Shown here: piece by piece, positions 15,668 to 23,632 of the stretch
How the letters are laid out: every line of letters starts with the position of its first letter
Numbering within the stretch: position 1 is the first letter of the stretch
Assembly (NCBI RefSeq): GCF_019303495.1
Contig: NZ_JAEVFI010000004.1
Coordinates: forward strand, 1-64,000
DNA: 64,000 nt
Source: Streptomyces sp. JJ66
GTDB lineage: Bacteria; Actinomycetota; Actinomycetes; Streptomycetales; Streptomycetaceae
Reading direction: 5' to 3'
Program-made: the position numbers and the translations under genes
The notes under the pieces: generated by a model
Seen by the model: only the letters and a program-made list of their open reading frames with translations
What the model was told of the DNA's origin: nothing
The model's database searches: none

Positions 15668-15964
15668 GGGGGGAGGACCAGGGAAACCCCTGGTCACGGA
15701 CCGGCCGCAGACCATCGTAGGACACCCCGGACGGAACCGTTCGAGGCGTGCGAACGTCGGGGGTGGGCGGAACGCTCCAAACCGGGTACTGATACGTGCG
15801 GGCAGCACGAAGTCCCGCCCTGTGCCCGGGGGTTCAGCGGAGGCCGGGTGAGCGGGACGGGCGGAGGGTGTGACCGGGGGCACGCCCGGCCCCTGCGGAA
15901 CGCCGGGTAGTGCCGGAACGCGGGGCACGGTGCCAGGCGCCGGGTGTGTGGTTCTGCCGACGGG

Positions 15965-16417
15965 TCAGCGCACGCGGCGCCGGGCGCTGGGGGTGGCCTC
16001 CTGGGCACTCTGGGACAGGAACTGCTCGGCGACGCGGACGAACATGCCGCGCTGGTCCTCCGGGACGCCGAGCAGTTCCGCGGCCTGCTCCAGGGTGAGC
16101 GGGCCGTCGTCCTGGTCGCCGGTCGCCCGGTGGGGCGTGGCGGCCGTCAGCGGAAGCTCCTCCGGCGTCAGCTGCCCGGAGCGGATGAGCATGTCCCGCA
16201 CCGGGACGCGCAGGACGCGGGCGAGCCGGCGCATCGTCTCCAGGTCCGGCATGCTGTGCCGCTGCAACAGGCGGGTGATGGCCGCGCGGTGCACCCCGGC
16301 GGCGTCGGCCAGCTGGGACTTGCCGCCACCGCGTGGGCTGTCGATGTCGTAGCCGCGGTCCCGGACGAGGGCCTCGATCCAGGCCGCGAAGTCTTCCATG
16401 TCCTGCGTGTTCGCCAT
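15965..16417 (-). CDS. XRE-family transcriptional repressor (150 aa)
   Basis: Start ATG with AGGTG five nt upstream (MANTQDMEDFAAWIEALVRD). Residues 30-75 form a Cro/C1-type helix-turn-helix: KSQLADAAGVHRAAITRLLQ, then METMRRLARVLRVPV-like helices. The C-terminal half (LTLEQAAELLGVPEDQRGMF) is a helical domain that could mediate dimerisation. No LexA-type autopeptidase Ser/Lys pair is obvious. Divergent from the WhiB operon and flanked by operator-like repeats also found at the tail promoter, it is the probable repressor of the locus. Confidence 0.8.
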   Translation of the reverse strand: MANTQDMEDFAAWIEALVRDRGYDIDSPRGGGKSQLADAAGVHRAAITRLLQRHSMPDLETMRRLARVLRVPVRDMLIRSGQLTPEELPLTAATPHRATGDQDDGPLTLEQAAELLGVPEDQRGMFVRVAEQFLSQSAQEATPSARRRVR

Positions 16418-16447
16418 GGGCGCACCTAACCCCTTCGTGGACGGCCC

Positions 16448-16546
16448 ATCATAACGTGCTTTCGCGCGCGGCATTACGTGCTAGCGCAAGCGAAACCTCC
16501 GGACCTGGTGGCGCTGATCGTAATAAGTTGCGCGCTAGCACGCAAC
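16448..16546. promoter_or_regulatory. Divergent promoter region with three operator-like sites
   Basis: A near-palindrome GTTGCGCGCTAGCACGCAAC lies at 16527-16546. The core GCGCTAGCACG recurs on the other strand within 16474-16489 and in a 9-of-11 form at 16455-16465. The last one occupies the spacer between TATGAT (16448-16453) and TAATGC (16471-16476) of the minus-strand repressor promoter. Each site is placed so that a bound protein would exclude RNA polymerase. Confidence 0.6.
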
Positions 16547-16599
16547 ATGTGAAGGTGATGAGCACGCCTGAACGACCGCACGACCCAGGGAGAGGCTCA

Positions 16600-16896
16600 G
16601 TGAGCACCACCATGTCCGCACGGTACGGCGATGCCGCGCGGCGGGAGTTCTTCGGCTGGCAGGACGCCGCCGCCTGTCGCGGCCTGCCGCCGGAGACCGT
16701 CTTTTCCCGCCGCGAGAAAGAGGCGCTGCCCGCGCTCCGGGCCTGCCGACGCTGCCCCGTACGCCGTCCCTGCGAGGAGGCCGTAGCCCCCGCGCAGAGC
16801 ATGTTCGACGGCGTCAGCGCCGGACGCCTGTGGCGCAACGGGCGCCCCGTACCCCTGCGCCTGCTCCCCGCGTACCTGCCGGAGGCGCGCGCATGA
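16600..16896 (+). CDS. WhiB-like iron-sulfur regulator, divergent type (98 aa)
   Basis: GTG start with GGGAGAGG four nt upstream. The four cluster cysteines are Cys26, Cys49, Cys52 and Cys58 (C-x22-C-x2-C-x5-C), in WQDAAACRG and ACRRCPVRRPC. The usual GVWGG turn is replaced by FDGVSAGRLWRNG, and the C-terminus is short and basic. WhiB-like proteins carry a 4Fe-4S cluster and act with sigma factors; phage-encoded versions often alter host transcription. It overlaps the next gene by 4 nt. Confidence 0.85.
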   Translation: MSTTMSARYGDAARREFFGWQDAAACRGLPPETVFSRREKEALPALRACRRCPVRRPCEEAVAPAQSMFDGVSAGRLWRNGRPVPLRLLPAYLPEARA

Positions 16897-17477
16897 GCCT
16901 TCGCGCCGACACCGCTCACTGGCTGGGCGTCCTGCGCCGTCAGTTCCCGGAACTCCTGGAGGAGTTGGTGCCGGGCGGCAGCAGCCCCGGCCTGCCCCGT
17001 TCGGCCCCCGGCCCCGCGTCCCCCAGCCGCACCACCACACCGCTGCGGCTGCACGTTTCCGACACCCTTCGCGACGTCACCGACGGCGTCACGGAGCTGG
17101 AGGAGGCGGTGCGCGACAAGCTGCGCCTCGGCCGCGCCCGCCGCGCGACGGTTCCGGAGCGCATCGGCCGCGTCCTGGCCCTGCTCGACGAGGTTCAGCG
17201 GCATCCGGTGCTCGCCGGGCACGTCCGCGACGAGGCCCGGCGGATGGCCCGCCGCTGTGCGCGCGTCCTGGGCGAGAGCGAGTTGATGACGGCGCTGGCC
17301 ACTCGGTGTCCGTGGTGCGCGTCGGTGTCCCTGCGTGCGTTCCCCGAGCGCGGCGCCGTCCTGTGCGTCAACCCCGCCTGCCGCTGTGACGACGCCGACT
17401 GCGACTGCCGCACCGATCCCGCCCACCGCCACACCTGGCCGGAGGGCACCCTGCCGGAGCCTGGGGAGGCACCCTGA
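16893..17477 (+). CDS. Zinc-ribbon-containing protein of the WhiB operon (194 aa)
   Basis: Starts in an ATGA overlap with the WhiB-like gene. The N-terminal half is helical (HWLGVLRRQFPELLEELVPG; LRDVTDGVTELEEAVRDKL). The C-terminus holds a Cys-rich segment (TRCPWCASVSLRAF, CVNPACRCDDADCDC) that should bind zinc. Such proteins are common in Streptomyces phages and integrated elements, next to HTH or excisionase-like genes. It was not assigned to a named family; a DNA- or RNA-binding role is likely. Confidence 0.7.
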   Translation: MSLRADTAHWLGVLRRQFPELLEELVPGGSSPGLPRSAPGPASPSRTTTPLRLHVSDTLRDVTDGVTELEEAVRDKLRLGRARRATVPERIGRVLALLDEVQRHPVLAGHVRDEARRMARRCARVLGESELMTALATRCPWCASVSLRAFPERGAVLCVNPACRCDDADCDCRTDPAHRHTWPEGTLPEPGEAP

Positions 17478-17695
17478 TGCTGATCACGGGAACCATGGCC
17501 GCCCGCGAGGCCGCCGTCGCCCCCGCCACCATCCGCAAGTGGGTCCAGCTGGGCCGCCTCACCCCGGCCGACCGCCAGGGCCGCACCCTGCTCTACCGCC
17601 TGGAGGACGTCTTCGCCGCCGAACGCGCCGCCGCCCGGCACCGGACGGCCCGCCCCGCCCCAGCCCGACCGGACGCGCGGACTCCCTCCCGCTGA
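17477..17695 (+). CDS. MerR/excisionase-type HTH protein (72 aa)
   Basis: The start overlaps the previous stop by one base (TGATG). The whole protein is a winged helix of the HTH_17/excisionase type: AAREAAVAPATIRKWVQLGR, then LTPADRQGRTLLYRLEDVF. The tail is Arg/Pro/Ala-rich. Excisionase-like proteins usually partner an integrase, but none is in the window, so here it may serve as a small regulator. It is the third gene of the WhiB operon. Confidence 0.75.
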   Translation: MLITGTMAAREAAVAPATIRKWVQLGRLTPADRQGRTLLYRLEDVFAAERAAARHRTARPAPARPDARTPSR

Positions 17696-17824
17696 CCGAC
17701 GCCCGCCCCCGCACGGCGCCCCAACGCCCGCCCCGGCACGCTCCCCGGCGGCGCGCACGGGCGCTTACGGGTGCGCACGGGCGCTGAGGGTGCGCACGTC
17801 GGGGGCGCCCGCTGACCGTCACCA

Positions 17825-17851
17825 GGCCGGGACCGGTAACCGGTCCCGGCC
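17825..17851. terminator. Bidirectional hairpin bounding the phage-tail locus
   Basis: 12-bp perfect arms GGCCGGGACCGG/CCGGTCCCGGCC with a TAA loop lie between the plus-strand HTH gene and the minus-strand rppA. Confidence 0.7.
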
Positions 17852-17870
17852 CCGGCCCCGGCCCCCCGCC

Positions 17871-18986
17871 TCAGCTCGGCACCGAAGCGGCGAGGGCGGA
17901 CCGCTGCGCGGCGGCCCCGGCCGCACGCGACGCCTCGCTCCCGACCGTCCACCGGCCGAGTGAGGTCTCGGCCGTGATGCCGGGCCCGAAACCCGCGATC
18001 AGACCCCGGGCCGATTCCCCCGGACCGTCCGCCGCGAACAGCCGGGCCAGCGCGTCGAAGACGACGGAACTGGCCACGTTGCCCCGCTCGGTCAGCGTGG
18101 CCCGGCTGAACCGGAACATCTCGGGGGGCACGTCGAGGAAGTGGCACAGATCGTCCAGGATGCGCGGGCCGCCGGCGTGGACGATGTAGAAGTCCACGTC
18201 CGGCACGGTCCACCCGTGCTGGGCGATGAGCTCGCGCAGCGCCGGGGCCAGCATGCTCATGGTGCCCGGCACCCGCTTGTCGAGGAGGAAGTGGAAGCCG
18301 GTGGCCCGGACCGCGTAGGAGATCCACGCCTCGGTGTCCGGGACGAGGTGGGAGCCGTTGCGCTCGATGCGCATGCCGGTGCCGCCCTCCTCCCGGACGA
18401 CGGCGGCTGAGAGCGCGTCGCCGAACAGCCCGTTGGACAACAGCGATCCCACGCCCAGGTCCGTCGGCTGGTAGCACAGCGAGCAGAACTCACAGGAGAC
18501 GATGAGCACGTTGGAGCCCGGGTAGGCGCGGCAGAAGTCGTGCGCCCGGCCGATCGCCGCGCCTCCGGCGGCGCAGCCGAGCTGGGCGATGGGCAGCTGC
18601 CGCGTCTCGGGGCGGAAGCCCATGGTGTTGATCAGCCACGCCGTCAGCGAGGGCATCATGAAGCCCGTGCAGGAGACGTAGACGATGAGGTCGATGTCCG
18701 CCGGTTCCCGCTCGGCGTGGGCGAGCGCTTCCCGGACGACGGCCGGGACGCGGGCCTTGGCCTCCCGCTCGTACACCTGGTTGCGTTCCTCGAACCCCGG
18801 GTGCCGCAGCGTCTCCTCAAGCGGCTGGACGAGGTGCCGGGTGCGCACGCCGGTGTTCTGGATGAGCCGCAGCACGAGGTCGCGCTGAGGATGGTCCGCG
18901 TGCGTGTGCCGGGCCAGCTCCAGGGTCTGCTGCAGGGTGATGACGTGCTCGGGCACGGCGATCGCCGGTCGGCACAGGGTCGCCAT
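17871..18986 (-). CDS. rppA: Type III polyketide synthase, 1,3,6,8-tetrahydroxynaphthalene synthase
   Basis: 371 aa, full length for RppA. It condenses five malonyl-CoA units to tetrahydroxynaphthalene, which oxidises to flaviolin. The catalytic triad falls at the family numbering: Cys138 (QLGCAAGG), His270 (YIVHAGGP) and Asn303 (ERGNVASS). The GFGPGITAE loop is also intact. Start ATG with AAGGAG upstream. It lies 30 nt downstream of the P450 gene, the usual pairing for dimerising flaviolin into dark pigments that protect against UV and oxidation. Confidence 0.95.
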   Translation of the reverse strand: MATLCRPAIAVPEHVITLQQTLELARHTHADHPQRDLVLRLIQNTGVRTRHLVQPLEETLRHPGFEERNQVYEREAKARVPAVVREALAHAEREPADIDLIVYVSCTGFMMPSLTAWLINTMGFRPETRQLPIAQLGCAAGGAAIGRAHDFCRAYPGSNVLIVSCEFCSLCYQPTDLGVGSLLSNGLFGDALSAAVVREEGGTGMRIERNGSHLVPDTEAWISYAVRATGFHFLLDKRVPGTMSMLAPALRELIAQHGWTVPDVDFYIVHAGGPRILDDLCHFLDVPPEMFRFSRATLTERGNVASSVVFDALARLFAADGPGESARGLIAGFGPGITAETSLGRWTVGSEASRAAGAAAQRSALAASVPS

Positions 18987-19016
18987 GGTCTCTCCTTCGT
19001 CTGCGGGCTGAGCTCG

Positions 19017-20222
19017 TCACCAGGCGACGGGTAGGGCGAGGGGGTGCCGCCAGATGGATGTGGTGTTCCACCGGACGTCCTCGGGCGGCACCGCCAGCCG
19101 CAGCGCCGGGAAGCGCTCCAGCAGCGAGGCGAGGGTCACGGTGAGTTCCATGACGGCCAGCGGCGCGCCCAGGCAGTGGTGGGCGCCCCAGCCGAACGTC
19201 ATGTGCGGGATCGTGGGCCGGTGCGGGTCCACGTCGTCGGGCCGCTCGAACTTCTCGGCATCCCGGTTCGCCGCGAGGTAGGAGACGTGGACGATGTCCC
19301 CGGCCCGGATCGTCACCCCGCCCAGCTCGACGTCCTCGGTGGCGACGCGGGGGATGCCCACGCCTTTGCGGAAGGGGATGTACCGCAGCAGCTCCTCGAT
19401 GGTGCCCGGCAGCGTCTCGGGGCGGGAGCGCACCCCGGCCGCCAGACCGGGGTGGGTGAGCAGCAGGTAGGTGAGATTGCCCAGCTGGTAGGTGGTGGTG
19501 TCCTGGCCGGTGATGAGCAGCACCATGGCCATCACGGTCAGCTCGTCGTCGTCGAGGAGTTCGTCACCGTCGCGTGCGGTGGCCAGCGTGCTGATCAGGT
19601 CCTCGCCCGGGGCGCGGCGGCGCTGTGCGGTCAGGTCCGCGAAGTAGGCGCGCAGTTGGGCCTTGGCCTCGATGGCGGCTTCCCGGCCGGCGGCGCCGAT
19701 GTTCATCATCGTCAGCGCGTGGGCGCGCAGCCCGGGGCGGTCCTCCTCGGGGATGTCGAGGATCTCGCAGATGGTGATGAGCGGGAGTGGCGCGGCCACC
19801 TGCCCGAAGAAGTCCGCTGGAGCGCCGTGCTCCCGCAGCCCGGCCAGCAGGTCGTCCACGACACGCTGCGTGCGGTGCCGCATCCCTTCCACGCGCCGGG
19901 GGGTGAAGCCCTTGGCCACCAGGCGCCGCAGGCGGCTGCTGGCGGGCGGGTCCATGAGGTTGATCGCCTCGGACTGCACGATGGGCTCGGGCGTCATGCG
20001 CGGGAAGTCGCGCCCGGCCACGGCGGCGCGGCTGAAGCGGCGGTCGGTGGTGACGGTGCGGACGTCCTCGTAGCGCGTCACCAGCCACGCCTCGCCCTCG
20101 CCGTAGGCCAGCCGGACGCGGGTCACCGGCCCCTCGGCCATGAGCTGCCGCAACTCGGGGTCGAACTCCAGCCCCGTCGCGAAGTCGAAGGGGCAACGCC
20201 GCAGGGTGTCGGTGGACTCCAC
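19017..20222 (-). CDS. Cytochrome P450, CYP158A-like (biflaviolin synthase candidate)
   Basis: 401 aa from GTG with GGAG seven nt upstream. Motifs: I-helix TGQDTT (238-243), ExxR in EELLR (Glu277/Arg280), and the haem-binding FGWGAHHCLG loop with Cys350. It is soluble, with no signal. Placement immediately before rppA matches Streptomyces flaviolin clusters, in which CYP158A enzymes couple two or three flaviolin units. An AT-rich patch at 20335-20352 upstream may hold the promoter. The precise coupling regiochemistry cannot be read from sequence. Confidence 0.88.
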   Translation of the reverse strand: MESTDTLRRCPFDFATGLEFDPELRQLMAEGPVTRVRLAYGEGEAWLVTRYEDVRTVTTDRRFSRAAVAGRDFPRMTPEPIVQSEAINLMDPPASSRLRRLVAKGFTPRRVEGMRHRTQRVVDDLLAGLREHGAPADFFGQVAAPLPLITICEILDIPEEDRPGLRAHALTMMNIGAAGREAAIEAKAQLRAYFADLTAQRRRAPGEDLISTLATARDGDELLDDDELTVMAMVLLITGQDTTTYQLGNLTYLLLTHPGLAAGVRSRPETLPGTIEELLRYIPFRKGVGIPRVATEDVELGGVTIRAGDIVHVSYLAANRDAEKFERPDDVDPHRPTIPHMTFGWGAHHCLGAPLAVMELTVTLASLLERFPALRLAVPPEDVRWNTTSIWRHPLALPVAW

Positions 20223-20445
20223 TTGGCTACTCCTCAGGCCAGACCGTCACGGTGCGTCGGCGCCCCGTGCGGGACGACCGCGATCAGAGGTCCCCCGGAG
20301 CGGAGCGGCTATACGTGCGGCGTGAACTGATCATTCGATTAGACGATAAATTCGCCCGCTCTTCCCCAGCGCCCTCGCGCCCCCACAGAGCCACCCGCCC
20401 CTCTGCTCCGCACCCCCCCGCGTCCCACCGGCTTCCCGTCGTGCC

Positions 20446-21711
20446 TCACGGCGTGAGCAGTCCCGAGCCGAGCCAGTCGGAGGCGTCGCGCACGCCGGGC
20501 AGGGCGAAGAAGTAGCCCCCGCCGATCGGGGTGACGAACTCCGCCATCGGCTCGCCTTCCAGCCGCCGCTGCATCGTGGCGAACTGCCGCTCCACGTCCT
20601 GCTGGTAGCAGCAGAAGATCAGGCCCAGGTCCAGGCGTCCGTTCGGGTGGAAACCGCCGTCGTAGCTGTAGCTCCGCCGCAGGATCAGCGAGTCCTCGGT
20701 CTGCGGTGTGCGGGGGTTGGCGAGCCGGATGTGGGCGTCGAGCGGGATCACCTCGCCGTGCGGGTCGGCGGTGTAGTCGGGCAGGTCGGATTCCCGGCGG
20801 CCGTCCAGCGGGGCGCCCGTGCCCTTGCGTCGTCCGATCATCCGCTCCTGCGCGGCCAGCGGCACCCGGTCCCACGCCTCGACCCGGAACTCGATCTTCC
20901 GGATCACCTGGTAGCACCCGCCGGTGGCCCAGGCCGGTTCCCCGGCGGACGGCCCCACCCACACCAGCCGGTTCATCTCCGCCGCGGAGTCCGTATCCGG
21001 GTTGACGATCCCGTCCTTGAAACCGATGAACGTGCGTGAGCCCCCGGACGGCCGGGGCGGGTTGTGGAAGCCGTCGAACCGCCAGCGGGGCCTGAGCATG
21101 CCGTCCGTCTCCCGCGCGAGATCCCGCAGGACGTGGACGACGGCGTCCGGATGCAGGGCGCAGACCTGGAGGGACAGATCGCCGTGGCACGCGCGCGGGT
21201 CCAGGCTGTCGTCGGCGAAGGCAGGCATCCGGGTGAGCCGGCGGGGGCGGCGGGCGGCGAGACCGAACCGGTGGTCGAACAGGGACGACCCCACGCCCAG
21301 GGTGATGGTGAGGGCGTCCTGCCGCCGCGGCTCGGCGGCCACCTCCTCGTCCTTGGGCCGCACCCCGCGCACCAGGACGCGGGCCCGCTCGGTGATCGTC
21401 CTCAGCAGGTGGATCAGCTCCCCGCGCCGGGCCACCAGGACGTCGAAGGCGACAAACCCGGCGCAGGTCTGCTGCGGGGTGCCGATCCCGGCCTGGTGCA
21501 CACCGTGGAACGGCACCGGGCCTACCGGGCCTGGCTCGCCGCAGGACTCGGTGCCGGACTCGGTGCCGGGTGCGCGCTGAGCCGCGTACGCCTCCACCCC
21601 GCCCGGGGCGGCGACCGCGGCACAGGTCATCCCGGCGGCCCGGCGCAGGAACGCCCGCCGCGCCCCGACGCCCTCGGCCGGACAACCGCCCCCGCTGTGG
21701 CCGTCACTCAT
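20446..21711 (-). CDS. DyP-type haem peroxidase, Tat-exported (EfeB/DypA-like)
   Basis: 421 aa. The twin-arginine signal (GARRAFLRRAAGMTCAAVAA, residues 16-35) indicates export of folded enzyme. The DyP signature GFKDGIVNP (230-238, Asp233), the proximal His327 in LDAHIRLANPR, and the distal Arg in ILRRSY (345-346) are present. These enzymes oxidise dyes and phenols with peroxide, or act in iron uptake when beside efeU/efeO, which are absent. Nearness to the flaviolin genes raises the possibility of oxidative pigment coupling outside the cell, but it is a separate transcription unit. Confidence 0.88.
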   Translation of the reverse strand: MSDGHSGGGCPAEGVGARRAFLRRAAGMTCAAVAAPGGVEAYAAQRAPGTESGTESCGEPGPVGPVPFHGVHQAGIGTPQQTCAGFVAFDVLVARRGELIHLLRTITERARVLVRGVRPKDEEVAAEPRRQDALTITLGVGSSLFDHRFGLAARRPRRLTRMPAFADDSLDPRACHGDLSLQVCALHPDAVVHVLRDLARETDGMLRPRWRFDGFHNPPRPSGGSRTFIGFKDGIVNPDTDSAAEMNRLVWVGPSAGEPAWATGGCYQVIRKIEFRVEAWDRVPLAAQERMIGRRKGTGAPLDGRRESDLPDYTADPHGEVIPLDAHIRLANPRTPQTEDSLILRRSYSYDGGFHPNGRLDLGLIFCCYQQDVERQFATMQRRLEGEPMAEFVTPIGGGYFFALPGVRDASDWLGSGLLTP

Positions 21712-21984
21712 GGCTCACCTCTTCTTCCCTCGGACGAACGCTTCTGGCCCACGCTTCCGCCGTACGCGATGGGCCAGGCCCACCCCGCACGGCGCGTACA
21801 CCCTGACGCCGGGGCCGGGTCCCGACCACGGACGCGGCACCGCGCGGCGTCCCCACGTCACACCGATGAGGTGCCCGCCATCCGCCGGACGGCGGCGCCC
21901 GGCTCCGGCGTCCTGGGGCCGTGAGCCGCGGCGTCACCCGGCCTGCGGTGTGGCGTCAGCCGTGGGCCGCCGCCCCGGCATGCG

Positions 21985-23466
21985 TCAGGAGCCGTACAGC
22001 GTCGGCAGATCGATGAGCAGTACGTCGCCGGAACCCGAGGCGGCGGCGCGGGCCTTCTCGTTGAAGCCCGCGCCGCTGAAGCAGAGGAGCCGGGTGGCGC
22101 GGGTGTCGAAGCGGCCCGCTCGTCCGATGAGGTCGCGGATGTGTCGCAGGCGTTCGATATGGCCGACTCCCATGGTGTCGTTCCACTTGGCCTCGCCGAT
22201 GGCGAGCAGGGGCGCCTGGGCGCCGTCCGCGATGCCCACCACGGCGACGTCCACCTCGTGACCGGTACGGGCCTTGGGGTCGTGCACCACACCGTGGCCG
22301 ACACGTGCCGGGAGGCCCCCGAACAGGTCGGGGTCGGCGTGATGCAGGGCCCACTCCCGGCAGATCTGCTCGAAGTGGGGCCCCAGCACCTTGCTGTCGA
22401 ACCGCCGTCGGCTCGCCCGCCACACCCGTGCGGCGTTGCCCGGTCGCTCCAGCTGGTCCCATACGGGGCGCATGATGGCGTGGTAGAAGCCGATGAGGGG
22501 TTCCGCGATCCGGTACGTGGAGCGGTTCTCCCGGAACGCGTCAACATCGCGGTGCAGTAGCCCCGCGTCCTCCAGGACGTTGATGGGGTGCGCGATGTCG
22601 GTGGCCTTGCGCTCCAGGTATCCGGCCACGCCGCCCCGGGTGGCGTTGCCGTCGGCGACGGCCGCCAGGACGGACAGGTACAGCGCGGTGTCCCGCAGGT
22701 CGGGCTCTTCGGCCAGCAGGTACCGGGCTTCCCGGAAGAGCGGCGTCTCCGGGTTGAGGACGGTGCGAACGACCCAGTCGTCGAAGTCCGCTGGGCCCGC
22801 CGGGGTATCCCCGCGCGCGAACTCGCGCCGGTAGGCGGGCGTTCCGCCGACGACCGCGTTCACCTGGAGGGCGAGCCGGGGGTCGCTGATGCCCCAGAAC
22901 CGCGCGGCAAGCTGATGGTCGAGGGTGCGCACCACCAGCTCCAGCCCGGCCCGGCCGCGCAGCGGTGCGTTGCCAGACAGCAGCTTGCCCATGAACGAGA
23001 GCGCCGAGCCGCACAACAGCAGCCGGGTCCGGGACCGGGTGCGGGGCTCCCGCAGGGGACGGAAGGCTTCCTGGATCACTGACGGAAGCTCCGGAGCGGC
23101 CTTGGCCAGGTAGGGAAACTCGTCGATGACGACGGGAACGGGGCGATCCGCGCCCAGCGCGAGGAGGGCGTCGACGGCCTCGAACCAGTCGGCGAAACGG
23201 TAGGGGACCGCGGGGCTGGTGTGAGCGGTGAGCGCGGCGCTGATCCGCCGAAGCGATTCGGCGCCGGTCGCTTCGGTCGCCCCGAAGTAGAAGCCGCCCG
23301 CCGCCCGGCACGCCGCGTCCAGCAGGAACGTCTTCCCCTGGCGGCGCCTGCCCGAGACGACCCCGAGCGTTGCCCCTGCCTGCTCGTCCCTGATGAAGCG
23401 CCCCAGCGCGGACCACTCATGGTCCCGGTCGAACATCCCGGCGGGCTTCTCCATCACCGTTCCCAT
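21985..23466 (-). CDS. AAA-type ATPase with DUF234 nuclease-like C-terminus
   Basis: About 493 aa. Walker A SGRRRQGKT and Walker B VPVVIDEFPYL lie in the N-terminal third. The middle has the winged-helix region of this family (YLSVLAAVADGNATRGGVAG). The C-terminus has a PD-(D/E)xK-like core (HEVDVAVVG, then AIGEAKWND). Roles of the DUF234 family are unsettled. Several starts are possible (ATG 23466, 23454, or 23436 with GGAGAAG nine nt upstream). A 29-bp palindrome spans the region just upstream, suggesting tight or self-regulated expression. Confidence 0.8.
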   Translation of the reverse strand: MGTVMEKPAGMFDRDHEWSALGRFIRDEQAGATLGVVSGRRRQGKTFLLDAACRAAGGFYFGATEATGAESLRRISAALTAHTSPAVPYRFADWFEAVDALLALGADRPVPVVIDEFPYLAKAAPELPSVIQEAFRPLREPRTRSRTRLLLCGSALSFMGKLLSGNAPLRGRAGLELVVRTLDHQLAARFWGISDPRLALQVNAVVGGTPAYRREFARGDTPAGPADFDDWVVRTVLNPETPLFREARYLLAEEPDLRDTALYLSVLAAVADGNATRGGVAGYLERKATDIAHPINVLEDAGLLHRDVDAFRENRSTYRIAEPLIGFYHAIMRPVWDQLERPGNAARVWRASRRRFDSKVLGPHFEQICREWALHHADPDLFGGLPARVGHGVVHDPKARTGHEVDVAVVGIADGAQAPLLAIGEAKWNDTMGVGHIERLRHIRDLIGRAGRFDTRATRLLCFSGAGFNEKARAAASGSGDVLLIDLPTLYGS

Positions 23467-23471
23467 CCATG

Positions 23472-23500
23472 AGGAGTACACTTCTTAGAAGTGTACTCCT
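23472..23500. promoter_or_regulatory. 29-bp perfect palindrome at the DUF234 ATPase promoter
   Basis: Arms AGGAGTACACTTCT (23472-23485) and its exact complement (23487-23500) flank a single T. It is AT-richer than its surroundings and lies 6 nt before the likely ATG, so a bound protein would block transcription or translation of the ATPase. It could also form an mRNA hairpin masking the start. Confidence 0.65.
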
Positions 23501-23619
23501 ATAAACTTCCTCCTTCCTGTGTAGCGTGTCGCCGCGTGGTCCGGCCGGCTGAGGCGGGGACACCGTACGACCGGTCCGCTGACGCCCGGCCGCCGGTGAG
23601 GGCCGGGGGTGGGGAGCGG

Positions 23620-23625
23620 TAGCGT
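23620..23625 (+). promoter_or_regulatory. -10 box for a leaderless transcript of the sacsin-like gene
   Basis: TAGCGT ends 7 nt before ATG 23633, the spacing of leaderless Streptomyces promoters. This favours 23633 over the upstream GTG at 23609. Confidence 0.45.
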
Positions 23626-23632
23626 CGGCGGT

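Noticed and set aside
15738..15756. Second LexA box (CGTTCG-N7-CGAACG)
   Set aside because: The half-sites are in the opposite order (GTTCG before CGAAC) and spaced by seven, so it is not an SOS box; kept only as an unassigned inverted repeat.
1..17851. Prophage attachment sites
   Set aside because: No tRNA gene, integrase or flanking direct repeat was seen in the window; ends cannot be set from this sequence.
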